A DNA stretch of 64,000 nucleotides from Balneolaceae bacterium. Its GTDB lineage: Bacteria; Bacteroidota; Rhodothermia; Balneolales; Balneolaceae. Positions 1 to 9,508 of this stretch are shown here, piece by piece. Position 1 is the first letter of the stretch. Each line of letters opens with the position of its first letter. The translations under genes were made by a program, and so were the position numbers. The notes beneath the pieces are model-generated. The model was not told where the DNA came from and searched no databases. It saw only the letters and a program-made list of their open reading frames with translations. The stretch spans positions 930,001-994,000 of the forward strand of contig CP030887.1 in assembly GCA_006969905.1 (NCBI GenBank), in the 5' to 3' direction.

Positions 1-1653
1 TTGAATTTCCGTCTGTTCCAAAGAGTATTTCTCCTCCGATATTCCAAAAATGGTTTTTCTAAGCCCTTCATCCGCACTTATAAGATCGTTGAGATTAACC
101 TGCGGCCTTGTTAAAACTGTTTTTGCCTTTACGGGTTGATTAAGTCCCGTAGTTCCTTTTTCGTTTAGCATTTCATTCATCTTCTCCGGCCTTACAGTAT
201 AGGAGCTCAACAGATCAATAATTTCACCAACAGCCTTTCTTTTTACTGTTACCTTATCAAGCCTTTCTTTAGAAGCAAGCCCTATTTTGTAGCCAATTTC
301 TGTAAGCCTTAAATCCGCATTATCTTGTCTTAGCAAGATTCTGTGCTCTGCCCTTGAAGTAAACATCCTATAGGGCTCTTCAGTGCCCTTATTGATTAAA
401 TCATCAATTAAAACACCAATGTAAGCCTCAGATCTTTTAAGAATCAGCGGTTCATTTTCCTCTGCTTTTCTGGCGGCATTAATACCAGCCATTAAGCCCT
501 GACATGCCGCCTCTTCATAACCGGTTGTTCCATTTATTTGTCCCGCAAAGAAAAGCCCTTCCACCAATTTTGTTTCTAATGATCGTTTTAGCTGGTGTGG
601 TGGGAAGTAGTCATACTCTATGGCATATCCCGGGCGAAGCATCACCACTTCCTCAAAGCCAGGTATTGTTTGTAGTGCTTTGTGCTGAACGTCTTCCGGC
701 AAAGAAGTAGAAAAACCATTTAAATACATTTCATAGGTATTCCAACCTTCGGGCTCTAAAAACAATTGGTGCCGGTCCCGCTCCGCAAAACGATTAATCT
801 TGTCCTCAATACTGGGACAATACCTTGGTCCAATGGATTTTATTCTACCATTAAACATAGGGCTTCGATCAAAACCTGTTTTTAATACCTCATGAACATG
901 TTCATTTGTATAGCCAATCCAACATGTTAATTGGTCTTTTTTGGGTATCAGGGATTCACTTAAAAATGAAAATGGGCTTGGCTCATCATCACCCTCCTGG
1001 ATTTCCAATTTTGAATAATCTATACTTCTTCCATCAACACGAGGTGGGGTTCCTGTTTTCAATCGCCCTACTTCGAAGCCATTATTTTCCAAAGCAGCAG
1101 AAATTCCCACCGATGCCCTCTCTCCAGACCGCCCCCCTCCATAGTTCGCATCCCCAATATGTATCAGTCCGTTCAAAAAAGTTCCGCTTGTAAGCACAAC
1201 TGAACTTGAATAAAAAATCTGCCCTGTCTGTGTTACAACCCCCTCTACACTTCCTTTCTCTATTAGCAAATCTACTACGTTATCTTGTCTAAAGTAAAGA
1301 TTATCAATGTCTTCCAGGCTTTCTCTCATCATTTGGGCGTAAAGCATTCTGTCGCTCTGGCAGCGGGGACTCCACATTGCAGGCCCCTTACTTCGATTCA
1401 ACATCTTAAATTGTACAGCTGACTTATCACTTACAATCCCCGACAACCCTCCCAAAGCGTCTATTTCCCTAACAAGCTGACCCTTAGCAATACCGCCCAT
1501 TGCAGGATTACAGGACATCTTTGCAATGGCCTCCAGGTTCATTGTGATCAGCAAGGTTTTTGCACCTAACTTTGCCGCAGCGCCTGCAGCCTCACTACCC
1601 GCGTGCCCTGCCCCAACAACAATCACATCATATTTTGGATAAATTGAAGACAT
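1..1653 (-). CDS. mnmG: tRNA U34 carboxymethylaminomethyl modification enzyme MnmG, C-terminus off the window
   Basis: This is the FAD-dependent subunit of the MnmE-MnmG complex, which makes the 5-carboxymethylaminomethyl modification at the wobble uridine of certain tRNAs in the cytoplasm. The translation begins [20 protein letters not shown], giving the GxGxxG dinucleotide fold at about residues 14-19. [12 protein letters not shown] (about 45-56) and [12 protein letters not shown] (about 275) are hallmark MnmG motifs. About 551 codons are present and the family is about 620 long, so the C-terminal domain lies left of the window. The ATG at 1651-1653 is the only sensible start, directly before the Rossmann motif. 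tRNA-Asp lies upstream on the same strand with its own terminator between them, so mnmG is probably transcribed separately. Confidence 0.96.
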   Translation of the reverse strand, partial: MSSIYPKYDVIVVGAGHAGSEAAGAAAKLGAKTLLITMNLEAIAKMSCNPAMGGIAKGQLVREIDALGGLSGIVSDKSAVQFKMLNRSKGPAMWSPRCQSDRMLYAQMMRESLEDIDNLYFRQDNVVDLLIEKGSVEGVVTQTGQIFYSSSVVLTSGTFLNGLIHIGDANYGGGRSGERASVGISAALENNGFEVGRLKTGTPPRVDGRSIDYSKLEIQEGDDEPSPFSFLSESLIPKKDQLTCWIGYTNEHVHEVLKTGFDRSPMFNGRIKSIGPRYCPSIEDKINRFAERDRHQLFLEPEGWNTYEMYLNGFSTSLPEDVQHKALQTIPGFEEVVMLRPGYAIEYDYFPPHQLKRSLETKLVEGLFFAGQINGTTGYEEAACQGLMAGINAARKAEENEPLILKRSEAYIGVLIDDLINKGTEEPYRMFTSRAEHRILLRQDNADLRLTEIGYKIGLASKERLDKVTVKRKAVGEIIDLLSSYTVRPEKMNEMLNEKGTTGLNQPVKAKTVLTRPQVNLNDLISADEGLRKTIFGISEEKYSLEQTEIQ

Positions 1654-1687
1654 GCTTACAAATTAATCTAATAGTGGGTTAAAATGA

Positions 1688-1720
1688 AAAAAGCTCCAAA
1701 CCAAATGATTCAGAGCTTTT
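1688..1720 (-). terminator. Rho-independent terminator after tRNA-Asp
   Basis: On the minus strand, directly behind the tRNA, AAAAGCTC and GAGCTTTTTT form a hairpin with a 16-nt loop and a T-run on the descending side. It would end the tRNA-Asp transcript before mnmG. Confidence 0.7.
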
Positions 1721-1721
1721 G

Positions 1722-1795
1722 CGATCCGGAAGGGACTCGAACCCTCGACCTCCTGCGTGACAGGCAGGCGTTCTAACCAACTGAACTACCGGACC
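1722..1795 (-). tRNA. tRNA-Asp (GTC anticodon)
   Basis: A 74-nt cloverleaf on the minus strand. The acceptor GGTCCGG pairs with CCGGATC (one G-U). The anticodon arm CCTGCCTGTCACGCAGG carries GTC, and the T arm contains GGTTCGAGTCCC. It closely matches bacterial tRNA-Asp. The discriminator is G. The next bases are CAA, so the CCA end is not encoded and must be added post-transcriptionally. Confidence 0.97.
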
Positions 1796-1919
1796 TTTGA
1801 AAGGGTAGCAAATATACGATTCATATTTGCTGATAGTCAACATCAAATTCAAATAAAGTGAGGATCACAAACTCAATTGTGACCCTCTTATCGGGATGGC
1901 GATTGGATATGATTTCGTA

Positions 1920-2462
1920 TTACTTAAGTGCTGCTTTCAGCGCCTCTGAAATTTCTTTGCTTTCAGGCTTTACATTGCTTCTAAATCGCCTGATAAGAGT
2001 CCCATCCCTGTCTATCAAAAACTTTTCAAAGTTCCATTTTATATCCCCTTTAAAATCAGGGTTTTCTAAAGCGGTCAAATAAGTAAAAAGCTGGTGCTGA
2101 TCTTCTCCCGTCACAGACACTTTAGAAAACATTGGAAACTCTACACCATAAGTAAGTGTGCAAAATTCTTTTATATCCTCATTTGTTCCTGGCTCCTGTC
2201 CCTTGAAGTTATTTGCCGGGAAACCCAGTATCTCTAAACCATCATCTTCGTATTCCTCGTACAACGCCTGCAGCCCTTCATACTGGGGTGTATAACCACA
2301 TTTTGAAGCCACATTTACAATCATTACCACCTTTCCTTTATATGTCTGCAAATCAACTTCTTTTCCATCTATATCCTCAACAGTAAAATCATAAATTGAG
2401 TCTGAAACGTTGCCTGCAGGAAATGACATTAACAGCATCGCTAAAAAAATGATTACCTTCAT
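1920..2462 (-). CDS. Glutathione-peroxidase-family thiol peroxidase, exported
   Basis: A 180-residue peroxidase of the GPx/BsaA family, which reduces hydroperoxides, often with thioredoxin as donor. An N-terminal hydrophobic stretch (MKVIIFLAMLLMSFPAG) looks like a signal peptide, so it probably acts in the periplasm. The active-site segment SKCGYTPQY holds a cysteine where some animal enzymes have selenocysteine. GFPANNFKGQEPG and KWNFEKFLID are the other family signatures, supplying the Gln and Trp of the catalytic tetrad. It stands alone, divergent from the beta-barrel gene at 2524. Length is normal for the family once the signal peptide is removed. Confidence 0.9.
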   Translation of the reverse strand: MKVIIFLAMLLMSFPAGNVSDSIYDFTVEDIDGKEVDLQTYKGKVVMIVNVASKCGYTPQYEGLQALYEEYEDDGLEILGFPANNFKGQEPGTNEDIKEFCTLTYGVEFPMFSKVSVTGEDQHQLFTYLTALENPDFKGDIKWNFEKFLIDRDGTLIRRFRSNVKPESKEISEALKAALK

Positions 2463-2523
2463 TGTAATATTCTCATTTAAGTTCGTTGATTAGTAAATTT
2501 ATTTTAGTCAGAAATCATTCCAA

Positions 2524-3240
2524 ATGAAATTCCTCTTTCTCGGTATTCTATCATTCTTTATTACCAGCACGGTTACTGCCCAAATGTTTAGCGTTGGCGC
2601 TGCAGAAGAAAGAACAGGCCCGCCCACATCTTTTCTCAAATTCGGATATGGAACAACCAATTTTGACTATAACGGCAATCCCTCTTCGCCGGGTGATGGG
2701 GGGTTAGAATTTAAAAATGCGGGGACATTATTTGCTGGTTTTAGCTCCTCATCATTTAATCTGGGATTATCGCTCGCTAACAGGCTTACAGGTCTTGACG
2801 ATATAAGCTATATTAAATTTACTATTGATTATTCAAATCGGGCCCGCCTGATTAGTCGCCCTTCTTTTTCTTTAAATTTGCCACTGGTTTTTCGGTCTGG
2901 GTTATATACTATTGGTGAAACAAATAACCTTGCTGAAGATTTTAGCCAGATTACCCTTTCACTTTATCCCGGGCTGGAAATTCGCAACAAACTCGGCTCA
3001 AGAATTACATTTAGCAACCAGGGTACCGTTGGTTATGGTTTTAGTACTTCTAATGGAGGATTTTTCGGTGGTTCTGTAAGAGGCCTTTCTTTTGAATCGA
3101 AGCTGAATATTGAGCGGTTTATCGGGCAGCGTACTCTTGGTATTGGTTATAATTTTGACCTTCGTGATTTTGATATTGACGGAAGCAGTTTTGATTACGA
3201 CCTTAATGGACACACTTTATCAATCGGATTATCTCTTTGA
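2524..3240 (+). CDS. Predicted outer-membrane beta-barrel protein
   Basis: A 238-residue protein with a clear signal peptide (about residues 1-19, ending in VTA-Q). It is followed by alternating polar/hydrophobic strands rich in Gly, Asn, Phe and Tyr, with repeated short turns, and ends in GHTLSIGLSL. A C-terminal strand of this type is typical of small outer-membrane barrels. No family is recognised. The stop overlaps the putative TTG start of the next gene, and the three genes to 4297 are tightly packed in one direction, so they are probably co-transcribed. Function is unknown. Confidence 0.6.
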   Translation: MKFLFLGILSFFITSTVTAQMFSVGAAEERTGPPTSFLKFGYGTTNFDYNGNPSSPGDGGLEFKNAGTLFAGFSSSSFNLGLSLANRLTGLDDISYIKFTIDYSNRARLISRPSFSLNLPLVFRSGLYTIGETNNLAEDFSQITLSLYPGLEIRNKLGSRITFSNQGTVGYGFSTSNGGFFGGSVRGLSFESKLNIERFIGQRTLGIGYNFDLRDFDIDGSSFDYDLNGHTLSIGLSL

Positions 3241-3536
3241 AACCAGAGAAACTTATACTTGAACTTGAACAGCTGCTTGAACAGGCGGGTTATCGCCTAC
3301 GCAAAGAAAGAGGCTCTTTCCGTGGTAATGATTGCCTCCTGGAAGGAGATAAAATTGTTATAATCAATAAAAATAAACCCATAGAATATCAAACCGGAAC
3401 TATTGCCCGGGTTCTTGGACAAATCGATCTTTCAGCTATATATATTAAGCCTGCCGTAAAGAAAGAACTGGTCATTCTTTGGGATCGATTATCTGTGAAT
3501 CCACAAAGCGTGGTTGATGAACTGGATTTTGACTGA
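3237..3536 (+). CDS. Conserved hypothetical protein, 99 aa
   Basis: A small soluble protein with an amphipathic helical N-terminus (PEKLILELEQLLEQAGYRLRKE) and a short beta segment (CLLEGDKIVIINKNK). No domain is recognised. The proposed TTG start overlaps the preceding stop as TTGA, and no ATG lies early enough to replace it. The end overlaps the ATG of the MBL gene as ATGA. Translational coupling on both sides supports a real gene. The FRGNDCLLEGDKIVIINK segment may be an accessory fold for the adjacent hydrolase, but that is a guess. Confidence 0.65.
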   Translation: MKPEKLILELEQLLEQAGYRLRKERGSFRGNDCLLEGDKIVIINKNKPIEYQTGTIARVLGQIDLSAIYIKPAVKKELVILWDRLSVNPQSVVDELDFD

Positions 3537-4297
3537 TGGAAATTACTTTTCTGGGTACGGGAACATCAATGGGGGTACCAATAGCGGGAGGATTTGCGCC
3601 TGAGGGTCTTAGCAATGACCCACGAAACATTCGTTCGCGTTGCTCTGCCTGGGTTCGTCACAATGGTATTTCTATACTTATAGATGCCGGCCCGGAGTTT
3701 CGAATACAAAGCATAAAGAACAAAATCAGGACTGTTGATCATGTGCTTATTACTCATGAACACATGGATCATGTAGCTGGACTGGAAGACCTGAGGGCTT
3801 ATAATTATGAGCAAAAGGATGGCATTCCTGTTTATGGTACTTCCTCTTGTATAAAATCTATTCGTTCCCGTTTTGAGTATATGTTTGGCCCTGATAAATA
3901 CCCTGGCTCTACTACATTAACCCTCAAGGAAATTCAAGGACCCTTGCATTTTGACGATCTGCTAATCACTCCGTTACCGGTTACGCATGGAAAATTAAAC
4001 ATGCTGGGTTACCGGCTTAATGATTTTTGCTATTTAACGGATGTGAAAAGCATCCCTGAATCCACAAAAAAACTAATCCGGGGTGCTAAAATGGTTGTGC
4101 TGAGCGGCCTTCGATGGGAACCAGATCACCCCACACACTTAACTATTCCGCAGGCTGTTCAGCTTTTAGAAGAGCTTGAGGCCGAACATGGTTTATTGAT
4201 ACACATGAATAGTTATGTAAATCATGAAGAGAGCAATGCCCGGCTCCCGGAACACATCAAGCTGGCTTTTGATCAACAGGTTGTGCGGTTAGATTAA
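3536..4297 (+). CDS. Metallo-beta-lactamase-fold hydrolase, PhnP-like
   Basis: A 253-residue MBL-fold protein. The N-terminal GTGTSMGVP and metal motif THEHMDHVAGLEDLRAYN (about residues 73-90) match the PhnP/cyclic-phosphodiesterase branch. Downstream metal ligands appear as VTHGKLNMLGY and LTDVKSIPE, with a final histidine in LIHMNSY. PhnP-type enzymes open cyclic ribose phosphates. In this phylum such stand-alone copies are usually annotated only as MBL-fold metallohydrolases, so the substrate is unknown. The start overlaps the previous stop (ATGA) and the stop overlaps the convergent manC end by 4 bases. Confidence 0.85.
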   Translation: MEITFLGTGTSMGVPIAGGFAPEGLSNDPRNIRSRCSAWVRHNGISILIDAGPEFRIQSIKNKIRTVDHVLITHEHMDHVAGLEDLRAYNYEQKDGIPVYGTSSCIKSIRSRFEYMFGPDKYPGSTTLTLKEIQGPLHFDDLLITPLPVTHGKLNMLGYRLNDFCYLTDVKSIPESTKKLIRGAKMVVLSGLRWEPDHPTHLTIPQAVQLLEELEAEHGLLIHMNSYVNHEESNARLPEHIKLAFDQQVVRLD

Positions 4298-5379
4298 AGA
4301 AATCTTTTATAGTCTTCTGCTGCTTTTAGCTGATCTACTATCTCTTTTACTCCCTGCGCCTGATCCAGATTACAAACCAAAAATGCACTATCTGTTTCGA
4401 CAATTGCGATATTCTCAAGCCCAACAAGGGCAATCATCTTCTCTGAGTTTGAGAAAACAAGGTTATCGGTTGATCCAGCCGTAACCACGTTTATAGCTTT
4501 TATCGCATTTCCGTTTTTGTCTTTATGTTCAAGATCATGAACCGCTGTCCAGCTGCCTACATCATTCCAGCCAAATTCTCCCGGCACTACAAATACTTCT
4601 TTTGCCTTTTCCATAATGCCGTAATCGATGGAAATAGATTCGCAGGCATGATAAAATTCATTAATGGCCACATTATGCATTTCAGTATATAGCTCTTCTG
4701 ATGCCTGCTTTACTCCCTCATACATATCCGGGAGGTAACCCTTAAATTGATTTAATATAGATTCCGCCTTCCAGACAAACATTCCGCTATTCCAGTAATA
4801 ATCACCTGAAGCCAGGAATTGCTCTGCTGTTTTAACATCCGGTTTTTCTTTAAATGCTTTTACCTGATATATATCTTTTCCAAGCACATTTTCCAGTGAC
4901 TCTTCCCGTGCATGAATATAGCCAAACCCTGTTTCCGGGCGGTCAGGTTCTATTCCAATCGTTACCAGGTATTCGCCCCCTTCAGCCTTCTGAATTGCTA
5001 CCCCAAGTATCCGGTTAAATTCTTCTGCATTTGTGATGTGATGATCCGCCGGAAGAACAACCATTACCGCATCGGGATCTTTTTTATAAAGAAGCTCTGC
5101 CGCTATAGCCACACAAGGTGCTGTATTTTTTGCTACGGGCTCACCGATAACGTTTTCTTCAAGAACTTTGGGAAGCTGGGACTTTACAATATCTACATAG
5201 TCATCGTTGGTAACCACCAAAATCCTTTCCTGTGGAATAACTTCCCTAACCCTGTTAGCGGTATTCTGTATCATCGTGCCCTCACCAAACAGGTTTAAAA
5301 ACTGCTTAGGGAATGCCCTTGTACTTTGAGGCCAAAAGCGGGTGCCAGATCCGCCCGCCATTATTACTGCGTAAACCAT
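4294..5379 (-). CDS. manC: Mannose-1-phosphate guanylyltransferase
   Basis: Makes GDP-mannose from mannose-1-phosphate and GTP for polysaccharide and glycan synthesis. The nucleotidyltransferase signature MAGGSGTRFWPQSTRAFPKQ lies at residues 7-26. VLPADHHI and FKEKPDVKTAEQFL are ManC family motifs, and YYWNSGMFVWKA and FGWNDVGSW follow. At 361 residues it is the short, single-domain form without the C-terminal phosphomannose isomerase fusion. It sits alone between a convergent MBL gene and the kinase/regulator pair on the same strand. Confidence 0.93.
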   Translation of the reverse strand: MVYAVIMAGGSGTRFWPQSTRAFPKQFLNLFGEGTMIQNTANRVREVIPQERILVVTNDDYVDIVKSQLPKVLEENVIGEPVAKNTAPCVAIAAELLYKKDPDAVMVVLPADHHITNAEEFNRILGVAIQKAEGGEYLVTIGIEPDRPETGFGYIHAREESLENVLGKDIYQVKAFKEKPDVKTAEQFLASGDYYWNSGMFVWKAESILNQFKGYLPDMYEGVKQASEELYTEMHNVAINEFYHACESISIDYGIMEKAKEVFVVPGEFGWNDVGSWTAVHDLEHKDKNGNAIKAINVVTAGSTDNLVFSNSEKMIALVGLENIAIVETDSAFLVCNLDQAQGVKEIVDQLKAAEDYKRFL

Positions 5380-5415
5380 AGACTCTTTTTAAAATGAAAA
5401 ACTAAGGTAGGAATT

Positions 5416-6498
5416 TTAAGCTACGGGTTCACTTTCCATTTTGCGCAATGTAAAGGTAAATACAGACCCCTTGTTTATGGTACTTTCATAAAATAATTGT
5501 TCCCCATGGGCCTCAATAATATGTTTTACAATGGCAAGACCCAGGCCTGTTCCGCCCCTCTCTCTCGACCTTGACTTATCAACCCTGAAAAACCGCTCCG
5601 TTACCCTGGGCAAGTCTGCTTCATCAATTCCCATTCCTGTATCAAGTACTGATATTTGAACTTTGCCCGGCATCTTATCATAGTCTTCAACCGAAATCTC
5701 TACTTTGCCCCCTGCCACGTTGTACTTTATCCCGTTTTCTACCAGGTTTATCAATATCTGCTTTATCTGGTTTTTGTCGGCTTTAACCCTCAGGTTCTTG
5801 TCAAATTCTACCAACACCAATCGCACATGGTCTTTTCCCGCTTTGTGGTTGAGGCTTTCAATAACATCAAAAACCGTTTCATACAGGTAGAATTCTTCCT
5901 TTTCAGATTTAAGCTCACCCGTTTCCAGCTTCGAGATCTCCATTAAATCCTTTGTCAGGTAAATTAACCGGTTTACATTCCTCATCGCCTTTTTAAGAAA
6001 CGAACGGTTTACCTCTTTGTCCTCAAGAGCTCCATTCAAAAGTGTTTCTATAAAGCCCTGAATAGCAAATATAGGGGTCTTTAATTCGTGAGAAATATCC
6101 CCGATAAATTCCTTCCTGTAATTTTCAATTCGGTTCAGTCGCTGAATCTCACGCTCTACCGTTCGGCTGGATTTTATCAGTTGCGTGGTGAGGATGTCTA
6201 CTTCATCATTATAAACCGTAGTAATGTCATCATATTCTTCAAACCGCCTTCTGGAAATATTTTTAGTTAACTGTTCAATTGTTTTGAGGCGCCTGTAAAC
6301 AACTACATGGAGTACTAAGTAGGTAATCGTCCAGATAAGAACAGAAACAATCGCTGCAATAAAAAGGCTGTTTTTAATCTCAAGGTCAGATAAAAACCAT
6401 ACCGTTAAAAAAACAGTAAGGCCCGAAAAAGCTGCACTATAAGTACTTACCCGTACTCCCAGGCGAAAGAACGCTTTTTTCCGTACCTGCCGGCTCAT
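5416..6498 (-). CDS. PhoR-like sensor histidine kinase
   Basis: A 360-residue membrane histidine kinase. Two hydrophobic segments (about 17-37 and 44-66) bracket only a few residues, so there is almost no periplasmic sensor. A HAMP-like linker follows. The phospho-acceptor box DISHELKTPIFAIQGF is at about 132, and the ATPase boxes are NLVENGIKYN, DTGMGI and GGTGLGLAIVKHI. Architecture and partner match PhoR-type kinases that work with a PhoB-like regulator. The start overlaps the regulator stop by 4 bases, so the two are one operon. With so little extracytoplasmic domain, it may sense membrane state or a partner transporter. Confidence 0.9.
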   Translation of the reverse strand: MSRQVRKKAFFRLGVRVSTYSAAFSGLTVFLTVWFLSDLEIKNSLFIAAIVSVLIWTITYLVLHVVVYRRLKTIEQLTKNISRRRFEEYDDITTVYNDEVDILTTQLIKSSRTVEREIQRLNRIENYRKEFIGDISHELKTPIFAIQGFIETLLNGALEDKEVNRSFLKKAMRNVNRLIYLTKDLMEISKLETGELKSEKEEFYLYETVFDVIESLNHKAGKDHVRLVLVEFDKNLRVKADKNQIKQILINLVENGIKYNVAGGKVEISVEDYDKMPGKVQISVLDTGMGIDEADLPRVTERFFRVDKSRSRERGGTGLGLAIVKHIIEAHGEQLFYESTINKGSVFTFTLRKMESEPVA

Positions 6499-7172
6499 TC
6501 TTTAAACCGATACCCAACGCCCTTTACTGTTTCGATATAATGATCTCCCAGCTTTTCGCGTATTTTCCTTACATGCACATCAACCGTGCGATCTACCACG
6601 TAAATATTATCTCCCCAAACCCTGTTAAGTAATGTCTGCCGGTCAAGCACCTTTCCTTTCCTGCTTGCAAGAAAAAACACCAACTCAAATTCTTTTCGTG
6701 GTAATTGAAACTCCTCTTCTCCTCTTGTAACTATATAGCGGTCTTTGTCAATTTCCAGATCATGAACCGATAATTTATTTACGGACTCTTCTTTATCATC
6801 GAAGCGGCGCATTACCGCTTTAATTCTGGAGATTAGCTTTGTCGTGCTTATTGGTTTTGTGATATAGTCATCTCCGCCCTTGTTAAGCCCCTCTACTTCT
6901 GTTTTTTCATCGCTTCGAGCTGTCAAAAATATTATCGGAATATTTTTAAGGTCATCGTCCTGCCTCATTATCTCAACGGCTTCTAAACCATCCATTTTAG
7001 GCATCATTATATCCAGGAGTACCAAATCGGGCTTGTTCTTTTTAGCAACTTCTATACCCTGCTGCCCGTTTTCTGCTTTAAGTACCTCAAACCCCTCTTT
7101 TCGTAAATTGTATTCAATCAGATCAAGCAGGTCTTTTTCGTCATCAACAACTAAGATGGTTTTTTTTGACAC
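6495..7172 (-). CDS. OmpR/PhoB-family response regulator
   Basis: A 225-residue two-domain regulator. The receiver domain starts KKTILVVDDEKDLLDL, with the acidic pair at about 10-11 and the phosphorylation site in DLVLLDIMMPKMDG (Asp at about 53). Conserved T in FLTARS and K in YITKPIS are present. The C-terminal winged helix contains LPRKEFELVFFLASRKGKVLDR, DRTVDVHVRKIREKLG and VKGVGYRF. It is first in an operon with the kinase downstream. The match to PhoB is good, but phosphate control is only inferred; no pst or pho genes lie nearby. Confidence 0.92.
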   Translation of the reverse strand: MSKKTILVVDDEKDLLDLIEYNLRKEGFEVLKAENGQQGIEVAKKNKPDLVLLDIMMPKMDGLEAVEIMRQDDDLKNIPIIFLTARSDEKTEVEGLNKGGDDYITKPISTTKLISRIKAVMRRFDDKEESVNKLSVHDLEIDKDRYIVTRGEEEFQLPRKEFELVFFLASRKGKVLDRQTLLNRVWGDNIYVVDRTVDVHVRKIREKLGDHYIETVKGVGYRFKE

Positions 7173-7258
7173 GGCGCTTATGTTTTGTTAAAACTAATAA
7201 TATAACAATGGTACTAAGGAATGCTATTAATATAAAATGAAAGCCAATTAAGAAATTG

Positions 7259-7846
7259 TTACCTGTTCAAAAGAGCAAGAGCTTCTTTGATGGCTGAGGG
7301 TACTGTTCGAACATCATCTTTTTGCAAAACCTTAACTGCTGCTTGCTCTGCTTCCTTCTTTTTAAATCCAAGGGACTCAAGCGCTGAAATAACTTCTTCC
7401 GTTATACTATTTGATAACTGTACCTCAGAAACCGATGTAGCAGAGACCTCACCGATTTTGTCTTTGAGTTCCAGCGCTATTCTCTCAGCCGTTTTTTTTC
7501 CTATTCCCGGAACCCGTGATAAAGACGCAATATCTGAGTTGGCTATCGCCTTTATCAGTAATCCGGCAGGTAATCCCGAAACAATGGTTAATCCTAGCTT
7601 CGGCCCCACACCCTTAACAGTAATCAGCTTTTCGAATAATTCTTTTTCATCCTGTGTATAAAAACCAAATAACCGCTGGTCACTATCTGTAATATGGTGA
7701 TAGATCAGCAGTTTTACTTCGGTTTCGGGATTGAGCTGCTCAAATGTTTGAGAGGAAATCTCTACACGATAGCCTACGCCCCGAACATCCAGTAAGGCCT
7801 TGTCTGGGAATAGTTCTTCTATATAACCTTTTAAAAATGCAATCAC
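7259..7846 (-). CDS. ruvA: Holliday junction branch migration protein RuvA
   Basis: The tetrameric RuvA clamps Holliday junctions and loads the RuvB motor. The 195 residues include the N-terminal OB-fold (MIAFLKGYIEELFPDKALLDVRGVGYRV), the two helix-hairpin-helix motifs (TVKGVGPKLGLTIVSG and RVPGIGKKTAERIALELKDKIG) and a C-terminal RuvB-binding domain after an acidic/serine linker. Its start overlaps the ruvC stop by 4 bases. Unlike in many bacteria, ruvB is not adjacent here. Confidence 0.97.
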   Translation of the reverse strand: MIAFLKGYIEELFPDKALLDVRGVGYRVEISSQTFEQLNPETEVKLLIYHHITDSDQRLFGFYTQDEKELFEKLITVKGVGPKLGLTIVSGLPAGLLIKAIANSDIASLSRVPGIGKKTAERIALELKDKIGEVSATSVSEVQLSNSITEEVISALESLGFKKKEAEQAAVKVLQKDDVRTVPSAIKEALALLNR

Positions 7847-8418
7847 AGGCCCTTTACCCTCCCGGGGTTTTTTTCAATAAAATCAGCCCAATCCGACTTC
7901 CTGTTATTCTGATGTGTTTTTTTTATTGATCCACCCGGTAACCCCCTTCCCTTCATAAAATGACACCACGCTACAGCAAGCGCATCCGTGGCATCATTTT
8001 TTAGTTTTTCTTCAGGTAATTGAATCATCTTATTAAGCATGAAGGCTACCTGATCTTTGCTGGCATTTCCATTTCCTGTGATGGCTTTTTTGACCGCTTT
8101 CGGAAAATATTCGGCTACAGGCAGACCACAATCTTTAACCGCCAAAATAGCTGCTGCTTGTGCGCGGCCTAATTTGAGCATAGCCTGGGGATCTACCCCA
8201 TAAATCGGGGTTTCAATGGCGCAGGTTGTTGGTTGATTTGATTTTATGATGCCGCAAATCTGGTCAAAAATGTATTTCAGCCGATCGGAATGGTCATCCA
8301 TATCTGCCATCTTTAGTACATCACAACGCAAAGCAACCAGCTTTCCATTTTCCTCGGTAAGTACCGCGTACCCTGTGAACCGGGAGCCGGGATCTATACC
8401 GAGGATAATGTCTGGCAT
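7843..8418 (-). CDS. ruvC: Holliday junction resolvase RuvC
   Basis: A Mg-dependent endonuclease that cuts Holliday junctions symmetrically. The 191 residues carry the RNase-H-like catalytic acids: Asp in ILGIDPGSRFTGYA, Glu in CAIETPIYGVDPQAMLKLGRA, and the C-terminal pair in LKNDATDALAVAWCH. The C-terminal tail beyond residue 165 is basic and probably binds DNA. It is translationally coupled to ruvA downstream. The operon's upstream gap contains a dispersed palindromic repeat. Confidence 0.97.
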   Translation of the reverse strand: MPDIILGIDPGSRFTGYAVLTEENGKLVALRCDVLKMADMDDHSDRLKYIFDQICGIIKSNQPTTCAIETPIYGVDPQAMLKLGRAQAAAILAVKDCGLPVAEYFPKAVKKAITGNGNASKDQVAFMLNKMIQLPEEKLKNDATDALAVAWCHFMKGRGLPGGSIKKTHQNNRKSDWADFIEKNPGRVKGL

Positions 8419-8450
8419 TCTTTTATTTATTTATTTCTATTTATTGAGAT

Positions 8451-8521
8451 GTCATTCCGCAGCGAAAGCCAGAATCTCAATTTATGAACAAACTCTGGAT
8501 TCCTGCCTTCGCAGGAAAGAC
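8451..8521. repeat. Dispersed extragenic palindrome (GTCATTCC type)
   Basis: A 71-bp imperfect inverted repeat in the ruvC-fabI gap. The left arm starts GTCATTCCGCAGCGAAAGC and ends AGAATCT. The right arm reads GGATTCCTGCCTTCGCAGGAA then AGAC, the reverse complement of the same pattern. Architecture and size match the element at 15396-15470, suggesting the same class of repetitive extragenic element, though the arm sequences belong to a different subfamily. Confidence 0.7.
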
Positions 8522-8543
8522 TTCTAAAACCACTAAGCCAATA

Positions 8544-9374
8544 TCAATCTTCTTCTGAGTAAAGCTTAGCTAAGTCACCAATCATTTCTTCTGAGATACC
8601 ATTAGTTACAAACCCGCCATCATGGAATAAATTCTGCATGGTAACCTTCCGCGTCAGATCAGAGAAAAGCGTCACGCAATAATCGGCACACTCATCTGCA
8701 GAGGGATTGCCAAGCGGGGCAATTTTTTCTGCAAAAGTGTACATCCCGTCAAACCCGTTAATTCCTGAACCTGCAGAGGTTTTTGTAGGTGCTTGCGAAA
8801 CAGTATTAACACGTATTCCTCTCGGGGCCAGCCGGCTTCCGTAATTCCGCGCTATGCTTTCCAGCAGCGCTTTGGCATCGTTCATATCAGAATACTTTGA
8901 AAAAATTCGCTGCGCCCCAATGTAGGATAGGGCTACCACACTTCCACCATCATTCAATATTCCTGCTTCATCCGCATGATGTAAAATTCGATGCAAAGAT
9001 ATTGCTGAAATGTCCAGTGATTGCTGAAACCACTTGTAATTTATTTCGGTGTAAGGCTTATTCTTCCTGATGTTGGGTGACATGCCAATAGCATGAAGTA
9101 TAAAGTCTACACCCCCTAGCTCTTCTTTTACTTTCTGCATCATTTCTTTTACATCGTTGTCGCTGGAAACATCACAGGGTATAATTGCCGCGCCTGTTTC
9201 TTCCGACAGCGCATTAAGTACGCCTAAGCGTAATGCAATAGGCGCATTCGATAATACAAACTCTGCCCCCTCACGCCTGCAGGCAAGTGCAATTCTCCAG
9301 GCAATGCTTCGGTCATCCAAAGCCCCAAAAATAATTCCTTTTTTTCCTTTTAGTAGTCCGTAGCCTTCGCTCAT
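8544..9374 (-). CDS. fabI: Enoyl-ACP reductase (NADH), FabI type
   Basis: Catalyses the last step of each fatty-acid elongation round, reducing trans-2-enoyl-ACP. The 276 residues form a classical FabI. The nucleotide-binding N-terminus is GIIFGALDDRSIAWRIA. The core ILHAIGMSPN follows, and the catalytic region LSYIGAQRIFSKYSDMNDAKA has the two Tyr and the Lys in FabI spacing. RVNTVSQAPTKTSA and DGGFVTNG complete the signature. ATG at 9372-9374 is followed by MSEGYGLLKGKKG, a normal start. It stands alone with long gaps on both sides. Confidence 0.95.
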   Translation of the reverse strand: MSEGYGLLKGKKGIIFGALDDRSIAWRIALACRREGAEFVLSNAPIALRLGVLNALSEETGAAIIPCDVSSDNDVKEMMQKVKEELGGVDFILHAIGMSPNIRKNKPYTEINYKWFQQSLDISAISLHRILHHADEAGILNDGGSVVALSYIGAQRIFSKYSDMNDAKALLESIARNYGSRLAPRGIRVNTVSQAPTKTSAGSGINGFDGMYTFAEKIAPLGNPSADECADYCVTLFSDLTRKVTMQNLFHDGGFVTNGISEEMIGDLAKLYSEED

Positions 9375-9508
9375 TACTTTATAATTTCTTTTTGTTTAAT
9401 GATGGCAAGAAAATCATCATTCTTCACTTAAAATGATAGGGGATAAATAATGAATATTGAACTAATGTAAACCAAGTAAACTGAGTGGATATTTATTATT
9501 ATTGAATT